Below the pieces are notes generated by a model that searched no databases, was not told where the DNA came from, and saw only the letters and a program-made list of their open reading frames with translations. The translations under genes were made by a program, and so were the position numbers. Positions 43,115-51,565 of a stretch of 64,000 bases of DNA are shown here, in pieces (the stretch's first letter is position 1; each line of letters opens with the position of its first letter). Source of the stretch: Rhizobium sp. BT04 (lineage in GTDB: Bacteria > Pseudomonadota > Alphaproteobacteria > Rhizobiales > Rhizobiaceae); the NCBI RefSeq assembly GCF_030053135.1, contig NZ_CP125648.1, positions 152,651 to 216,650 of the forward strand, read 5' to 3'.

Positions 43115-44055
43115 TGCAGCTGTTCGACATCATCGCTTCATCAGGGCTCTGGGCGGCAATCCTGCGGATCGCCACGCCGCTGATTTTCGGCACGCTCGGT
43201 GCATTGCTGTGCGAACGGGCGGGTGTGCTCAATCTCGGCATCGAAGGCATCATGACCTTCGGCGCGATGATCGGCTGGCTTTCGGTCTATCACGGCGCCG
43301 ATCTCTGGACCGGCCTGCTGATCGCGGCGCTGGCAGGCGGCGTCTTCGGTCTGCTGCATGCAGGCCTGACGGTGACGCTCGGCCTCTCCCAGCATGTCTC
43401 CGGTCTCGGCGTGACGCTGTTTGCTTCCAGCTTCAGCTATTATGTCTTCCGGCTGATCGTGCCGCTTGCCAATACCCCACCCACCATCGTGCCATTCCAG
43501 CCGATCGCCATTCCGGGTCTCTCGACGCTGCCTTTCATCGGGCCAGCCTTCTTCACCCAGACGGCGCCGACCTATCTCGCAATCATTATCGCCCTGCTGA
43601 TGGCCTACATCATCTTCCGCACACCCGTCGGCCTTGCGATCCGCATGACCGGCGAAAATCCGCATGCGGCGGAAGCCCAGGGCGTCAATCCGATGAAGGT
43701 GCGCTACGGCGCGGTGATTGCTGGAAGCGCGCTGATGGGAATGGGCGGCGCTTTCCTGACATTGTCGGCCTTCAACAGCTTCTTCCCGACCATGGTGCAG
43801 GGACGCGGCTGGATCTGCATTGCGCTCGTCGTCTTCGCCTCCTGGCGGCCGGGCCGCGCGCTTTTCGGCGCTCTGCTCTTCGCCTTCTTCGATGCCTTCC
43901 AGCTTCGGCTGCAAACCGCGCTGAGCGGGCTCGTGCCCTATCAGCTCTTCCTGATGACGCCCTATATCCTTTCCATTGCCGCCCTTGCCGTCATGGCTCG
44001 CCGCGCCCGCGTGCCGCAGGCGCTGATGCAGCCCTATCGCCGCGGCGAACGCTGA
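43111..44055 (+). CDS. BMP/nucleoside-type ABC importer permease (second)
   Basis: 314 residues (ATGATG start). Family core: ATPLIFGTLGALLCERAGVLNLGIEGIMTFGAMIGW, QHVSGLGVTLFASSFSYYVFRL, GENPHAAEAQGVNPMKVRYGAVIAGSALMGMGGAFL. Heterodimer partner of the preceding permease. Confidence 0.93.
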   Translation: MMQLFDIIASSGLWAAILRIATPLIFGTLGALLCERAGVLNLGIEGIMTFGAMIGWLSVYHGADLWTGLLIAALAGGVFGLLHAGLTVTLGLSQHVSGLGVTLFASSFSYYVFRLIVPLANTPPTIVPFQPIAIPGLSTLPFIGPAFFTQTAPTYLAIIIALLMAYIIFRTPVGLAIRMTGENPHAAEAQGVNPMKVRYGAVIAGSALMGMGGAFLTLSAFNSFFPTMVQGRGWICIALVVFASWRPGRALFGALLFAFFDAFQLRLQTALSGLVPYQLFLMTPYILSIAALAVMARRARVPQALMQPYRRGER

Positions 44056-44080
44056 ACCACTTCTGTCCAATGAGGCTCCG

Positions 44081-45370
44081 ATGTTCGATCTGATCGTCAG
44101 AAATGCAAATCTCCCCGATGGCCGAAAGGGTATCGATATCGGTATCCAGGGCGGCAAGATCATCACTATCGAGCGCAATCTCCAGGCGCAGGCGCAAGAA
44201 CAGATCGACGCGTCAGGCCGGCTGGTCAGCCCGCCCTTCGTCGATCCGCATTTCCACATGGACGCCACGCTGTCGCTCGGCCTGCCGCGCATGAACGTAT
44301 CCGGCACGCTGCTCGAGGGCATCGCGCTCTGGGGAGAGTTGCGCCCGATCGTGACGAAGGAGGAACTGGTCGATCGTGCGCTGCGTTATTGCGATCTGGC
44401 GGTCACACAGGGCCTGCTCTTCATCCGCAGCCATGTCGATACCAGTGATCCCAGGCTGGTGACCGTCGAGGCGATGATCGAGGTTCGCGAGAAGGTCGCC
44501 CCCTATATCGATCTGCAGCTGGTCGCCTTTCCCCAGGATGGTTATTACCGTTCGCCGGGCGCAATCGACGCGCTCAACCGCGCTCTCGACATGGGCGTCG
44601 ATATCGTCGGCGGCATTCCGCATTTCGAACGGACGATGGGTGAAGGGACGGCGTCGGTCGAGGCGCTCTGCCGCATCGCCGCCGATCGCGGCCTGCCGGT
44701 CGATATACATTGCGACGAAACCGACGATCCGATGTCGCGCCATATCGAGACGCTGGCGGCGGAAACCATCCGCTTTGGCTTGCAGGGGCGCGTCGCCGGC
44801 TCGCATCTGACCTCGATGCATTCGATGGACAATTATTATGTCTCCAAGCTCATTCCGCTGATGGCGGAGGCCGAGATCAACGTCATTCCCAATCCGCTGA
44901 TCAACATCATGCTGCAGGGCCGGCACGACACCTATCCGAAACGCCGCGGCATGACCCGCGTTAGGGAATTGATGGATGCCGGGCTCAATGTTTCCTTTGG
45001 GCACGACTGCGTCATGGATCCCTGGTATTCGATGGGATCGGGCGACATGCTGGAGGTCGGCCATATGGCGATTCATGTCGCGCAGATGGCCGGCATCGAC
45101 GACAAGAAGAAGATCTTTGACGCGCTGACCGTCAATTCGGCGAAGACGATGGGGCTTGCGGGTTACGGCCTGGAAAAGGGATGCAGCGCCGACCTCGTCA
45201 TCCTCCAGGCCAGCGACACGCTGGAAGCGCTGCGGCTGAAGCCGAACCGGCTGGCGGTGATCCGCCGCGGCAAGGTCATCGCCCGCTCGGCCCCGCGCAT
45301 CGGTGAGCTTTTCCTGGACGGGCGCCCGGCACGGATCGACGGCGGCCTGGATTACGCACCTCGTTATTGA
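44081..45370 (+). CDS. codA: Cytosine deaminase-like amidohydrolase (CodA family)
   Basis: 429 residues, the length of E. coli CodA. Metal ligands are in FVDPHFHMDATLS, in DIHCDETDDPMSRHIETLAAET (His plus catalytic Glu) and in FGHDCVMDPWYSMGSGDML (Asp). It would deaminate cytosine or a related heterocycle. Set 25 bp after the importer permeases, it suggests that a pyrimidine-like base enters through this system. Specificity within the family varies (isocytosine, creatinine, isoguanine), so the symbol is by family only. Confidence 0.85.
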   Translation: MFDLIVRNANLPDGRKGIDIGIQGGKIITIERNLQAQAQEQIDASGRLVSPPFVDPHFHMDATLSLGLPRMNVSGTLLEGIALWGELRPIVTKEELVDRALRYCDLAVTQGLLFIRSHVDTSDPRLVTVEAMIEVREKVAPYIDLQLVAFPQDGYYRSPGAIDALNRALDMGVDIVGGIPHFERTMGEGTASVEALCRIAADRGLPVDIHCDETDDPMSRHIETLAAETIRFGLQGRVAGSHLTSMHSMDNYYVSKLIPLMAEAEINVIPNPLINIMLQGRHDTYPKRRGMTRVRELMDAGLNVSFGHDCVMDPWYSMGSGDMLEVGHMAIHVAQMAGIDDKKKIFDALTVNSAKTMGLAGYGLEKGCSADLVILQASDTLEALRLKPNRLAVIRRGKVIARSAPRIGELFLDGRPARIDGGLDYAPRY

Positions 45371-45430
45371 AAAGCGGCGGAAAGAAGATGGCTGGAAGCC
45401 GCGTCCTCCTCAATCCGCCTGGCCTGGAGC

Positions 45431-46129
45431 CTATTTCTTCGAGGCCTCATAGAGCGCCTTGGTTTCGGCGTTCATCGGGTAGAGGCCGGGCAACGGCGTG
45501 CCTTCATCGATCCTGGTCATGATCCAGGCTTCCATGCGCTCCTGTTCCGGCGCTTCATCAAGCACCACCTCGAGCAGATCGGCCGGAATCAGCACTGCGC
45601 CGTCCTGGTCGACGACGATGATGTCGTCAGGGAAAACAGCCACGCCGCCGCAGCCGATTGGTTGCTGCCAGGCGACGAAGGTGAGGCCGGCGACCGAAGG
45701 GGGTGCTGCGACGCCGCGGCACCAGACCGGCAGGTTGGTGTCGAGCACGCCGGCAAGGTCGCGGATGACGCCGTCGGTGACGAGGGCTGCAACGCCTCTC
45801 TTCTGCATGCGGGCACAGAGGATATCGCCGAAGATGCCGGCATCGGTGACACCCATCGCATCGACGACGGCGACACAGCCCTCCGGCATCGCCTCGATCG
45901 CGGCGCGGGTCGAGATCGGCGAGGCCCAGGATGCCGGCGTCGCCAGATCCTCGCGGGCCGGCACGAAGCGCAGGGTGAAAGCCGGGCCGACGATGCGCGG
46001 CTGGCCAGGCTTCAGGGGAACGGCGCCGCGGATCCAGACGTTCCGCAGGCCCTTCTTCAGAAGAACGGTCGTCAGGGTCGCCGTCGAGACGGTCTTGAGG
46101 GTTGCTATCGCTTCAGCGCTGAGGGCCAT
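45431..46129 (-). CDS. RraA-like family protein
   Basis: 232 residues: STATLTTVLLKKGLRNVWIRGAVPLKPGQPRIVGPAFTLRFVPAREDL, EGCVAVVDAMGVTDAGIFGDILCARMQKRGVAALVTDGVIRDLAGV (the aldolase/RraA GD...R segment) and a C-terminal helical tail. Family members are either oxaloacetate/HMG-type aldolases or RNase E regulators; operon context with a dehydrogenase favours a metabolic lyase. Convergent with the CodA-like gene. Confidence 0.88.
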   Translation of the reverse strand: MALSAEAIATLKTVSTATLTTVLLKKGLRNVWIRGAVPLKPGQPRIVGPAFTLRFVPAREDLATPASWASPISTRAAIEAMPEGCVAVVDAMGVTDAGIFGDILCARMQKRGVAALVTDGVIRDLAGVLDTNLPVWCRGVAAPPSVAGLTFVAWQQPIGCGGVAVFPDDIIVVDQDGAVLIPADLLEVVLDEAPEQERMEAWIMTRIDEGTPLPGLYPMNAETKALYEASKK

Positions 46130-46157
46130 CGGTATTCGGTTCCAATTCGGTTTTCTG

Positions 46158-46943
46158 TCAGATGCTCTGGATCATGCCGCCATCGACGCGGATCACCGAT
46201 CCGGTGAGATAGGAGGCAGGCTCGCTTGCCAGGAAGGTGACAACATTGCCATATTCTTCCGGCCGGCCATAGCGGCCGAGCGGAATGCTGCCGGTGCTTT
46301 CGGTGACGACGTCATCGATGGAGCGGTTTTCGCGTTTGGCCTTCTGCTCATCGAGGAAGGTGATGCGGCCGGTGGCGATCCGTCCCGGCAGGACGATGTT
46401 GACGGTGATGCCATCGCGCCCGACCTCGCGCGCCAGCGTTTTCGACCAGCCGACCAATGACAGGCGCAGCGCGTTGGAGATGCCGAGATTGGGGATCGGC
46501 GCGACCACGCCCGACGAGGTCGAGGTGACGATGCGCCCCCATTTGCGCGCCCGCATCTGAGGCAGCACGCGATCGGTAATGGCGATGACGGAGAGCACCA
46601 TGCTCTGGAAATATTGGCTCCAGACCGTCGGCTCCTGGCCGGAGACGGTGGTCGGCGGTGGGCCGCCGGTATTGTTGACGAGGATATCGATCGGTCCGAA
46701 CTGACGTTCGATTGCAGCGACATGCGCATCGATCGTACCGAGATCGGAAAGATCCCATTGCAGTGCCAGCGCCTTGCCGCCTTCGGATTCGATCGCAGCC
46801 GCGGTCTTCTCAGCGGCGGCGAGATCGATATCTGCCGCGGCCATTCTGGCGCCTTCGCGCGCAAGCTTGACGGCAATCGCGCTGCCCAATCCACCGCCGG
46901 CGCCAAGCACCAGGGCCGTCTTGTCCTTCAGGCCGAAATCCAT
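46158..46943 (-). CDS. Short-chain dehydrogenase-like protein lacking the canonical Tyr-x3-Lys
   Basis: 261 residues from MDFGLKDKTALVLGAGGGLGSAIAVKLAREG, a classical cofactor-binding Rossmann start; LVNNTGGPPP and the C-terminal LASEPASYLTGSVIRVDGGMIQSI are also standard. The active-site strand reads VTSTSSGVVAPIPNLGISNALR, with no YxxxK. This PIxNLGxSNxxR type is a known divergent SDR group whose catalysis is uncertain. Upstream of, and co-directional with, the RraA-like gene; divergent from a LysR gene. Confidence 0.9.
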   Translation of the reverse strand: MDFGLKDKTALVLGAGGGLGSAIAVKLAREGARMAAADIDLAAAEKTAAAIESEGGKALALQWDLSDLGTIDAHVAAIERQFGPIDILVNNTGGPPPTTVSGQEPTVWSQYFQSMVLSVIAITDRVLPQMRARKWGRIVTSTSSGVVAPIPNLGISNALRLSLVGWSKTLAREVGRDGITVNIVLPGRIATGRITFLDEQKAKRENRSIDDVVTESTGSIPLGRYGRPEEYGNVVTFLASEPASYLTGSVIRVDGGMIQSI

Positions 46944-47022
46944 TCCATCCGTCTCCTCAATGATCGGCCATCTTTCGGAGCAACGGACTATAAATAAAAT
47001 ATGGTTTCTGCTTCGTTCAAGA

Positions 47023-47037
47023 GATAGAAAAACTATC
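47023..47037. promoter_or_regulatory. Palindrome adjoining the LysR gene
   Basis: GATAG-AAAAA-CTATC is a 15-bp palindrome ending one base before the LysR-type ATG, in the 95-bp divergent gap. It is a candidate LysR-regulator site controlling the divergent dehydrogenase-RraA genes and the regulator itself. Confidence 0.5.
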
Positions 47038-47038
47038 G

Positions 47039-47911
47039 ATGGACACACGTTTTCTCGAAACCTTCATTGTCGTTGCCGAGCGGCGCTCGCTGGCAGAGGC
47101 CGCGCAGCGGCTGAACCTTACGCCTGCAGCCGTTGCCCAGCGCATCCGCGCATTGGAGGCCGAGCTCGGGGTGCGGCTGCTGGTGCGTTCCGGCCGCGTC
47201 ATGCGGCCGACGGAGGCGGGTTTTGCCATTCTCGACCGCTGCAGGGATCTGGTGCGCGATACACGCGACCTGAAGGCGATGGCCGGCACCGCGACGATTT
47301 CGGGCGAGATGCGGATCGGTGCGATCAATACGGCGCTGACCGGTCTCGTTCCCGACATTCTCCACCGTCTCGCCCAGGATTACCCGTTGATCGAGATATT
47401 CCTCAAGCCGGGCGCGTCGATGGACCTCTATGCCGAGGTTTTGAGCGGCGCGCTGGACGCAGCCTTCATTATCGAGCCGCGATTTCCGATGCAGAAGACG
47501 CTGACCTTCAACAAGCTGCGCCAGGAACCCCTGGTGCTGATCGCTCCGCGGGACTGTGAGGGGGCGGATCCGCTCGAACTGTTGAAGACCCTGCCCTTCA
47601 TCCGCTACGACCGTAACCAGTGGGGTGGTCACATCGCCGATGAATATTTGCGCGAGATCGGCATCCATCCGGTCGAGCGTTATGAGCTCGACGCGCTGGA
47701 GGCGATCGCGGTGATGGTAGACCGCGGTCTCGGAATCTCGATCGTGCCGGATTGGGCGCCGCCCTGGCCAGCTGGCCTTGATATCCTCAAGCTGCCCCTG
47801 CCTCGCTCGTCCGCCGTTCGCACCGTCGGCATCGTCGTGACGCGATCCTCGCCACGGGCAAACCTCGTCGCCGCGCTTCTGGAAACCAGCCGCGCGGCGA
47901 TGGCAGCCTGA
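47039..47911 (+). CDS. LysR-family transcriptional regulator
   Basis: 290 residues. N-terminal helix-turn-helix (MDTRFLETFIVVAERRSLAEAAQRLNLTPAAVAQRIRALEAELGVRLLVRSGRVMRPTEAG) and periplasmic-binding-like effector domain (ISGEMRIGAINTALTGLVPDIL; PLVLIAPRDCEGADP). Divergent from the SDR/RraA genes with a palindrome between, so probably their regulator. It may also relate to the CodA-like operon. Converges with msrA. Confidence 0.92.
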   Translation: MDTRFLETFIVVAERRSLAEAAQRLNLTPAAVAQRIRALEAELGVRLLVRSGRVMRPTEAGFAILDRCRDLVRDTRDLKAMAGTATISGEMRIGAINTALTGLVPDILHRLAQDYPLIEIFLKPGASMDLYAEVLSGALDAAFIIEPRFPMQKTLTFNKLRQEPLVLIAPRDCEGADPLELLKTLPFIRYDRNQWGGHIADEYLREIGIHPVERYELDALEAIAVMVDRGLGISIVPDWAPPWPAGLDILKLPLPRSSAVRTVGIVVTRSSPRANLVAALLETSRAAMAA

Positions 47912-47917
47912 TCAATT

Positions 47918-48427
47918 TCAGGCGATCTTCTGACGGACCGGCAGTTTCCAGCCGGGCCGGACAAAGTGGCAGGTATAGCCGTTCGGAATCCGCTCCAGAT
48001 AATCCTGGTGCTCGGGTTCCGCCTCCCAGAAATCGCTGACCGGTACGACTTCGGTGACGACCTTGCCGGGCCACAGGCCCGATGCGTCGACATCGGCGAT
48101 CGTGTCTTTGGCGACGCGCTCCTGCTCAGGGGTGACGTAGAAGATCGCCGAGCGGTAGCTCAAGCCAACGTCGTTGCCCTGGCGGTTGCGCGTGCTCGGG
48201 TCGTGGATCTGGAAGAAGAATTCGAGGATTTCCCGATAGCTGATCCTTGCGGGGTCGAAGATGATCTCGATCGCCTCGGCATGGGATCCGTGGTTGCGGT
48301 AGGTGGCATTCGGCACATCGCCGCCGGTATAGCCGACGCGGGTCGAAATCACGCCCTTGTATCGGCGGATGAGGTCCTGCATGCCCCAGAAGCAACCACC
48401 GGCGAGGACTGCACGTTCTTCGGTCAT
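47918..48427 (-). CDS. msrA: Peptide methionine sulfoxide reductase MsrA
   Basis: 169 residues from [26 protein letters not shown], with AAAGGAGATATCC directly upstream. Active-site GGCFWG (Cys), [29 protein letters not shown] and the [28 protein letters not shown] block are complete. It reduces the S-form of methionine sulfoxide. The open frame to 48559 is not used. Stand-alone oxidative-damage repair gene. Confidence 0.95.
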   Translation of the reverse strand: MTEERAVLAGGCFWGMQDLIRRYKGVISTRVGYTGGDVPNATYRNHGSHAEAIEIIFDPARISYREILEFFFQIHDPSTRNRQGNDVGLSYRSAIFYVTPEQERVAKDTIADVDASGLWPGKVVTEVVPVSDFWEAEPEHQDYLERIPNGYTCHFVRPGWKLPVRQKIA

Positions 48428-48612
48428 TGGATATCTCCTTTTCCGCAAGAGATAGTGACTCCTGCCGCCGATTTCCACACCGTGCAAGGAGCACAGCTGT
48501 GCAATTTCCCTCAGATACGCCCGATCTGTCATGTCGATGTTACGCGCCGGCGCTAGCAAAGGCCTCAGACAATCCTGCGGAGGCTGAGCCTCGACACTGA
48601 TGGAGACGGGTT

Positions 48613-49758
48613 ATGAATAGACGCGAATTTCTGATCACATCATCAGCTGCAGCCGGTCTGCTGGCGCTTCCGCGTTTCGCATCGGCAGCGGCCGGCACGA
48701 TCGATCTCTACAGCGGTTCGGATGCCAATATCGTCGACCTCTGGAACAACATCATCCGTCCGTCCTTCGAAAAGGCGCATCCGGGCGTCGCGTTGAAGGT
48801 GACCGATGCCGGCGACAATAACGGCTTGCGCGCCATCGCCGACCGTGCGCTTGCCGCGCTGAAGACGAAGACCGATCCGCAGGCCGATCTGTTCGAGGTG
48901 TTCGATCCGCGCCTGCCGTCCGGCGGCATCGATGCCGGCCTCTGGGTGAAGTTCTCCGCCGAAAACATCGAGGGCTACGACCATATCAACCCGCTTGCCT
49001 TCGATACCCCCTACTCGCTTCCCTATCGCGGTTCGCAGGTGCTTCTCGCCTACGACACGACCAAGCTCGATCCGAAGGATGCGCCGAAGAGCTGGGAGCA
49101 GCTCACCATATGGATCAAGGCCAATCCCGGCCAGTTCATCTACAACCGTCCTGACAAGGGCGGTTCGGGCGGAAACTTCGTCCGCCGTGCGATCCATGAG
49201 GCCAATGGCCGCGATCCGAAGAAGTTCAAGATCGACAATTTCACCGCCGACTTCGCCACTGAGACGCTGACGCCGGCCTGGAAGATCCTCAACGACCTCG
49301 CCCCGGCGCTTTACGACAAGGGCGCCTATACGGCCGGCAACACCCAGTCGATCCAGCTGCTCGCCCAGGGCGTCGTCACCATGGTGCCGGTCTGGTCGGA
49401 CCAGGTGCTGCAGGCAATCTCCCAAGGTGTGCTGCCTGATACGACCGGCCTCGTGCAGCTTACCGATCTCGCCCTTTGCGGCGGCTTCTCCAGCATCACC
49501 GTCTTCTCCAACGGCGCCAACAAGGATGCGGCGCTGAAGCTGGCCGCATTCATGCTGACGAAGGAAATGCAGGAAGCGATCATCACCGAGATCGGCGGCT
49601 TCCCCGCCATCTCGTGGGATCACATCTCCGACGATCTTCGCAAGAAATATGCCGACGTCATTCCCTCAACCATCCCGACCTTCCCGGGTGGCGATTGGGA
49701 AAAGGCGATCGGTGATGGCTGGTACCGCAACGTTGCTCCTGGTATCAGCCGCACCTGA
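48613..49758 (+). CDS. Ferric/polyamine-type ABC importer binding protein
   Basis: 381 residues. MNRREFLITSSAAAGLLALPRFASAAA is a twin-arginine-type signal. Family 1/6 binding protein: TIDLYSGSDANIVDLWNNIIRPSFEKAHPGVALKVTDAGDNNGLRAIADRALAALKTK, YRGSQVLLAYDTTKL, IQLLAQGVVTMVPVWSDQVLQAI. The stop overlaps the next ATG (TGATG). The ligand is not evident. The nearby phosphatase-family gene makes a phosphorylated compound, as in AfuABC systems, one possibility (inference). Confidence 0.9.
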   Translation: MNRREFLITSSAAAGLLALPRFASAAAGTIDLYSGSDANIVDLWNNIIRPSFEKAHPGVALKVTDAGDNNGLRAIADRALAALKTKTDPQADLFEVFDPRLPSGGIDAGLWVKFSAENIEGYDHINPLAFDTPYSLPYRGSQVLLAYDTTKLDPKDAPKSWEQLTIWIKANPGQFIYNRPDKGGSGGNFVRRAIHEANGRDPKKFKIDNFTADFATETLTPAWKILNDLAPALYDKGAYTAGNTQSIQLLAQGVVTMVPVWSDQVLQAISQGVLPDTTGLVQLTDLALCGGFSSITVFSNGANKDAALKLAAFMLTKEMQEAIITEIGGFPAISWDHISDDLRKKYADVIPSTIPTFPGGDWEKAIGDGWYRNVAPGISRT

Positions 49759-50648
49759 TGTCCACTGACACTGCGCCGGCGGTTCTGCGCCGTCACCGGT
49801 CCATGAGAAGGGGGAGCTCTACCGGGCTCCTCCTCGTTGCTCTGCCGGTCTTCCTGGTTGCATGGCTAGTCGTCTTTCCGATCTTTTCGGCGGTCGTCGG
49901 CACAATCTTTGTTCGAGGCCCTGACGGAGCGACGGAATTCTCGCTTGCCTCCTACCGCTTCTTCTTCTCCGACGGCTACAGCCTCGGCAATCTGTGGCTG
50001 ACGCTTTGGACGACCGCCGTCTGCGGTATCCTGCTTCTGGCGATCGGCCTTCCGATCGCGCTTTACCTTCGGTTCTCGCAGGGGCGTCTTGCGGCTTACG
50101 TGCAGGGCCTGGCGATCTTTCCGATGTTCGTGCCATCGATCATCCTCGCTTATGCGTTGATCAGGACGATCGGCCCGAACGGCACCGTCGACCTGTTGCT
50201 GAATTCCGTCGGCCTGCCCAAGCTGCGCACGCCCTATCTGACGCCGTGGGGACCGGTCATCGGTCTCGTCTGGGACAATCTTCCGCTGACGGTGCTGATG
50301 CTGACCGCCGGGCTTTCCTCTATTTCGAACAGTGCGATCGAAGCCGCCCGCGATGTCGGCGCAAAGCCGCTTCGGGTCTTCGTCTCGATCATCCTGCCGC
50401 GCATGGGGAACTCGCTGCTGGTGACGGCTTCCTTTGCGGTGCTTGGCATCTTCTCCGCCTTCACCCTGCCCTATGTGCTCGGCTCGGCATCGCCAGAAAT
50501 GATGGGGCCGTTCATGCAGCGCACCTTCGCCGATATGAACGACCCGCTGAACGCCATGACCCAGGCCGTCATCACATTCGGCTTCTGCCTGATCTTCGGC
50601 ATCCTCTACATTAGGTCGATCGCCCGCAACCGCGAGGCGCAGCCATGA
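49758..50648 (+). CDS. Ferric/polyamine-type ABC importer permease (first)
   Basis: 296 residues, start overlapping the binding-protein stop. Six spans from LLLVALPVFLVAWLVVFPIFSAVVGTIF and a PotB-like EAA loop (AIEAARDVGAKPLRVFVSIILPRMGNSLLVTASFAVLGIFSAFTLPYVLGSASPE). Coupled by ATGA to the second permease. Confidence 0.92.
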   Translation: MSTDTAPAVLRRHRSMRRGSSTGLLLVALPVFLVAWLVVFPIFSAVVGTIFVRGPDGATEFSLASYRFFFSDGYSLGNLWLTLWTTAVCGILLLAIGLPIALYLRFSQGRLAAYVQGLAIFPMFVPSIILAYALIRTIGPNGTVDLLLNSVGLPKLRTPYLTPWGPVIGLVWDNLPLTVLMLTAGLSSISNSAIEAARDVGAKPLRVFVSIILPRMGNSLLVTASFAVLGIFSAFTLPYVLGSASPEMMGPFMQRTFADMNDPLNAMTQAVITFGFCLIFGILYIRSIARNREAQP

Positions 50649-51472
50649 ATGCCGGCAGATCGAGCTTCGGCCTGCGCTTCGACTGGATCGGCCTGCTCTT
50701 CGCGTGCCTGCTGACGCTGTTCATCGCGCTGCCGCTGATCGTCGTCGGCACATGGGCCTTCACCGAAGTCTGGCGTTACCCCTCGGTGATCCCGCAGCAG
50801 TTCGGCCTGCGTTTCTGGGGCCAGACGCTGGCGCGTTCGGATGTCTGGGACGCTCTCTTCCTCAGCCTGCGGCTGACGACGACGGTCACCATTCTTTCCG
50901 CCGTCATCTGCCTTCCCGCCGCCTATGCCTTCGCGCGCATGCGTTTTCCCGGCAGGAACATCCTGTTTCTCTCGTTTCTGGCATCGCATGCCTTTCCGAA
51001 ATTCGGCCTGCTCGTCGCCATTGCCGGCATCTTCCTACAGCTCGGCCTGATCAGCACCTTCTGGGGCGTCGTGCTGATCCAGCTTGTCGGCACGCTGATG
51101 CTGATGATCTGGATTCCGGTCGCAGCCTTCCAGAATGTCGACCGGCGCATGGAAGAGGCAGCACGCGATGCCGGTGCAACGCCGCTGCGCGTCTTCTGGT
51201 CGATCACGCTGCCGCAGGCCGCACCGACGATATCGGCCGCGCTGCTTTTGACCTTCGTCGGCACCTTCTACGAGACCGAAGGCGCCTGGCTGATCGGCGC
51301 GCCTCAGGTCCGCACCATGCCGGTGCTGATGATCAGTTTCATCAACAACCAGATCGTCGTGCAATACGGCGCCGTGCTCTCCGTCATGCTGTGGGTGCCG
51401 TCCTTCATCGCGCTGATGTTTGCACGCCGCGTGATCGGTACCGGCGCCTTTGCGAGAGGCTTCGGCGCGTGA
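50645..51472 (+). CDS. Ferric/polyamine-type ABC importer permease (second)
   Basis: 275 residues. Spans from LLFACLLTLFIALPLIVVGTWAF; PotC-like EAA loop (MEEAARDAGATPLRVFWSITLPQAAPTISAALLLTFVGTFYETEGAWLIGAP). A dispersed palindrome separates it from the ATPase gene. Confidence 0.92.
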   Translation: MNAGRSSFGLRFDWIGLLFACLLTLFIALPLIVVGTWAFTEVWRYPSVIPQQFGLRFWGQTLARSDVWDALFLSLRLTTTVTILSAVICLPAAYAFARMRFPGRNILFLSFLASHAFPKFGLLVAIAGIFLQLGLISTFWGVVLIQLVGTLMLMIWIPVAAFQNVDRRMEEAARDAGATPLRVFWSITLPQAAPTISAALLLTFVGTFYETEGAWLIGAPQVRTMPVLMISFINNQIVVQYGAVLSVMLWVPSFIALMFARRVIGTGAFARGFGA

Positions 51473-51495
51473 AGCTTTGCTACACCAGAGATGGT

Positions 51496-51543
51496 GAGCA
51501 TGATGTCGTCCGAAAACCGCTCACACTTTTCGGCATCATGCTC
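51496..51543. repeat. Dispersed rhizobial palindromic repeat, copy 2
   Basis: Left arm GAGCATGATG-TCGT-CCGAAAA, loop CCGCTCACAC, right arm TTTTCGGCATCATGCTC. It differs from copy 1 (2526-2569) only by the extra TCGT and a bulge it creates. It sits inside an importer operon between permease and ATPase genes, so it is transcribed and could affect mRNA stability. Confidence 0.85.
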
Positions 51544-51565
51544 TAGTTCAGGGAAGGGTTTGAGA

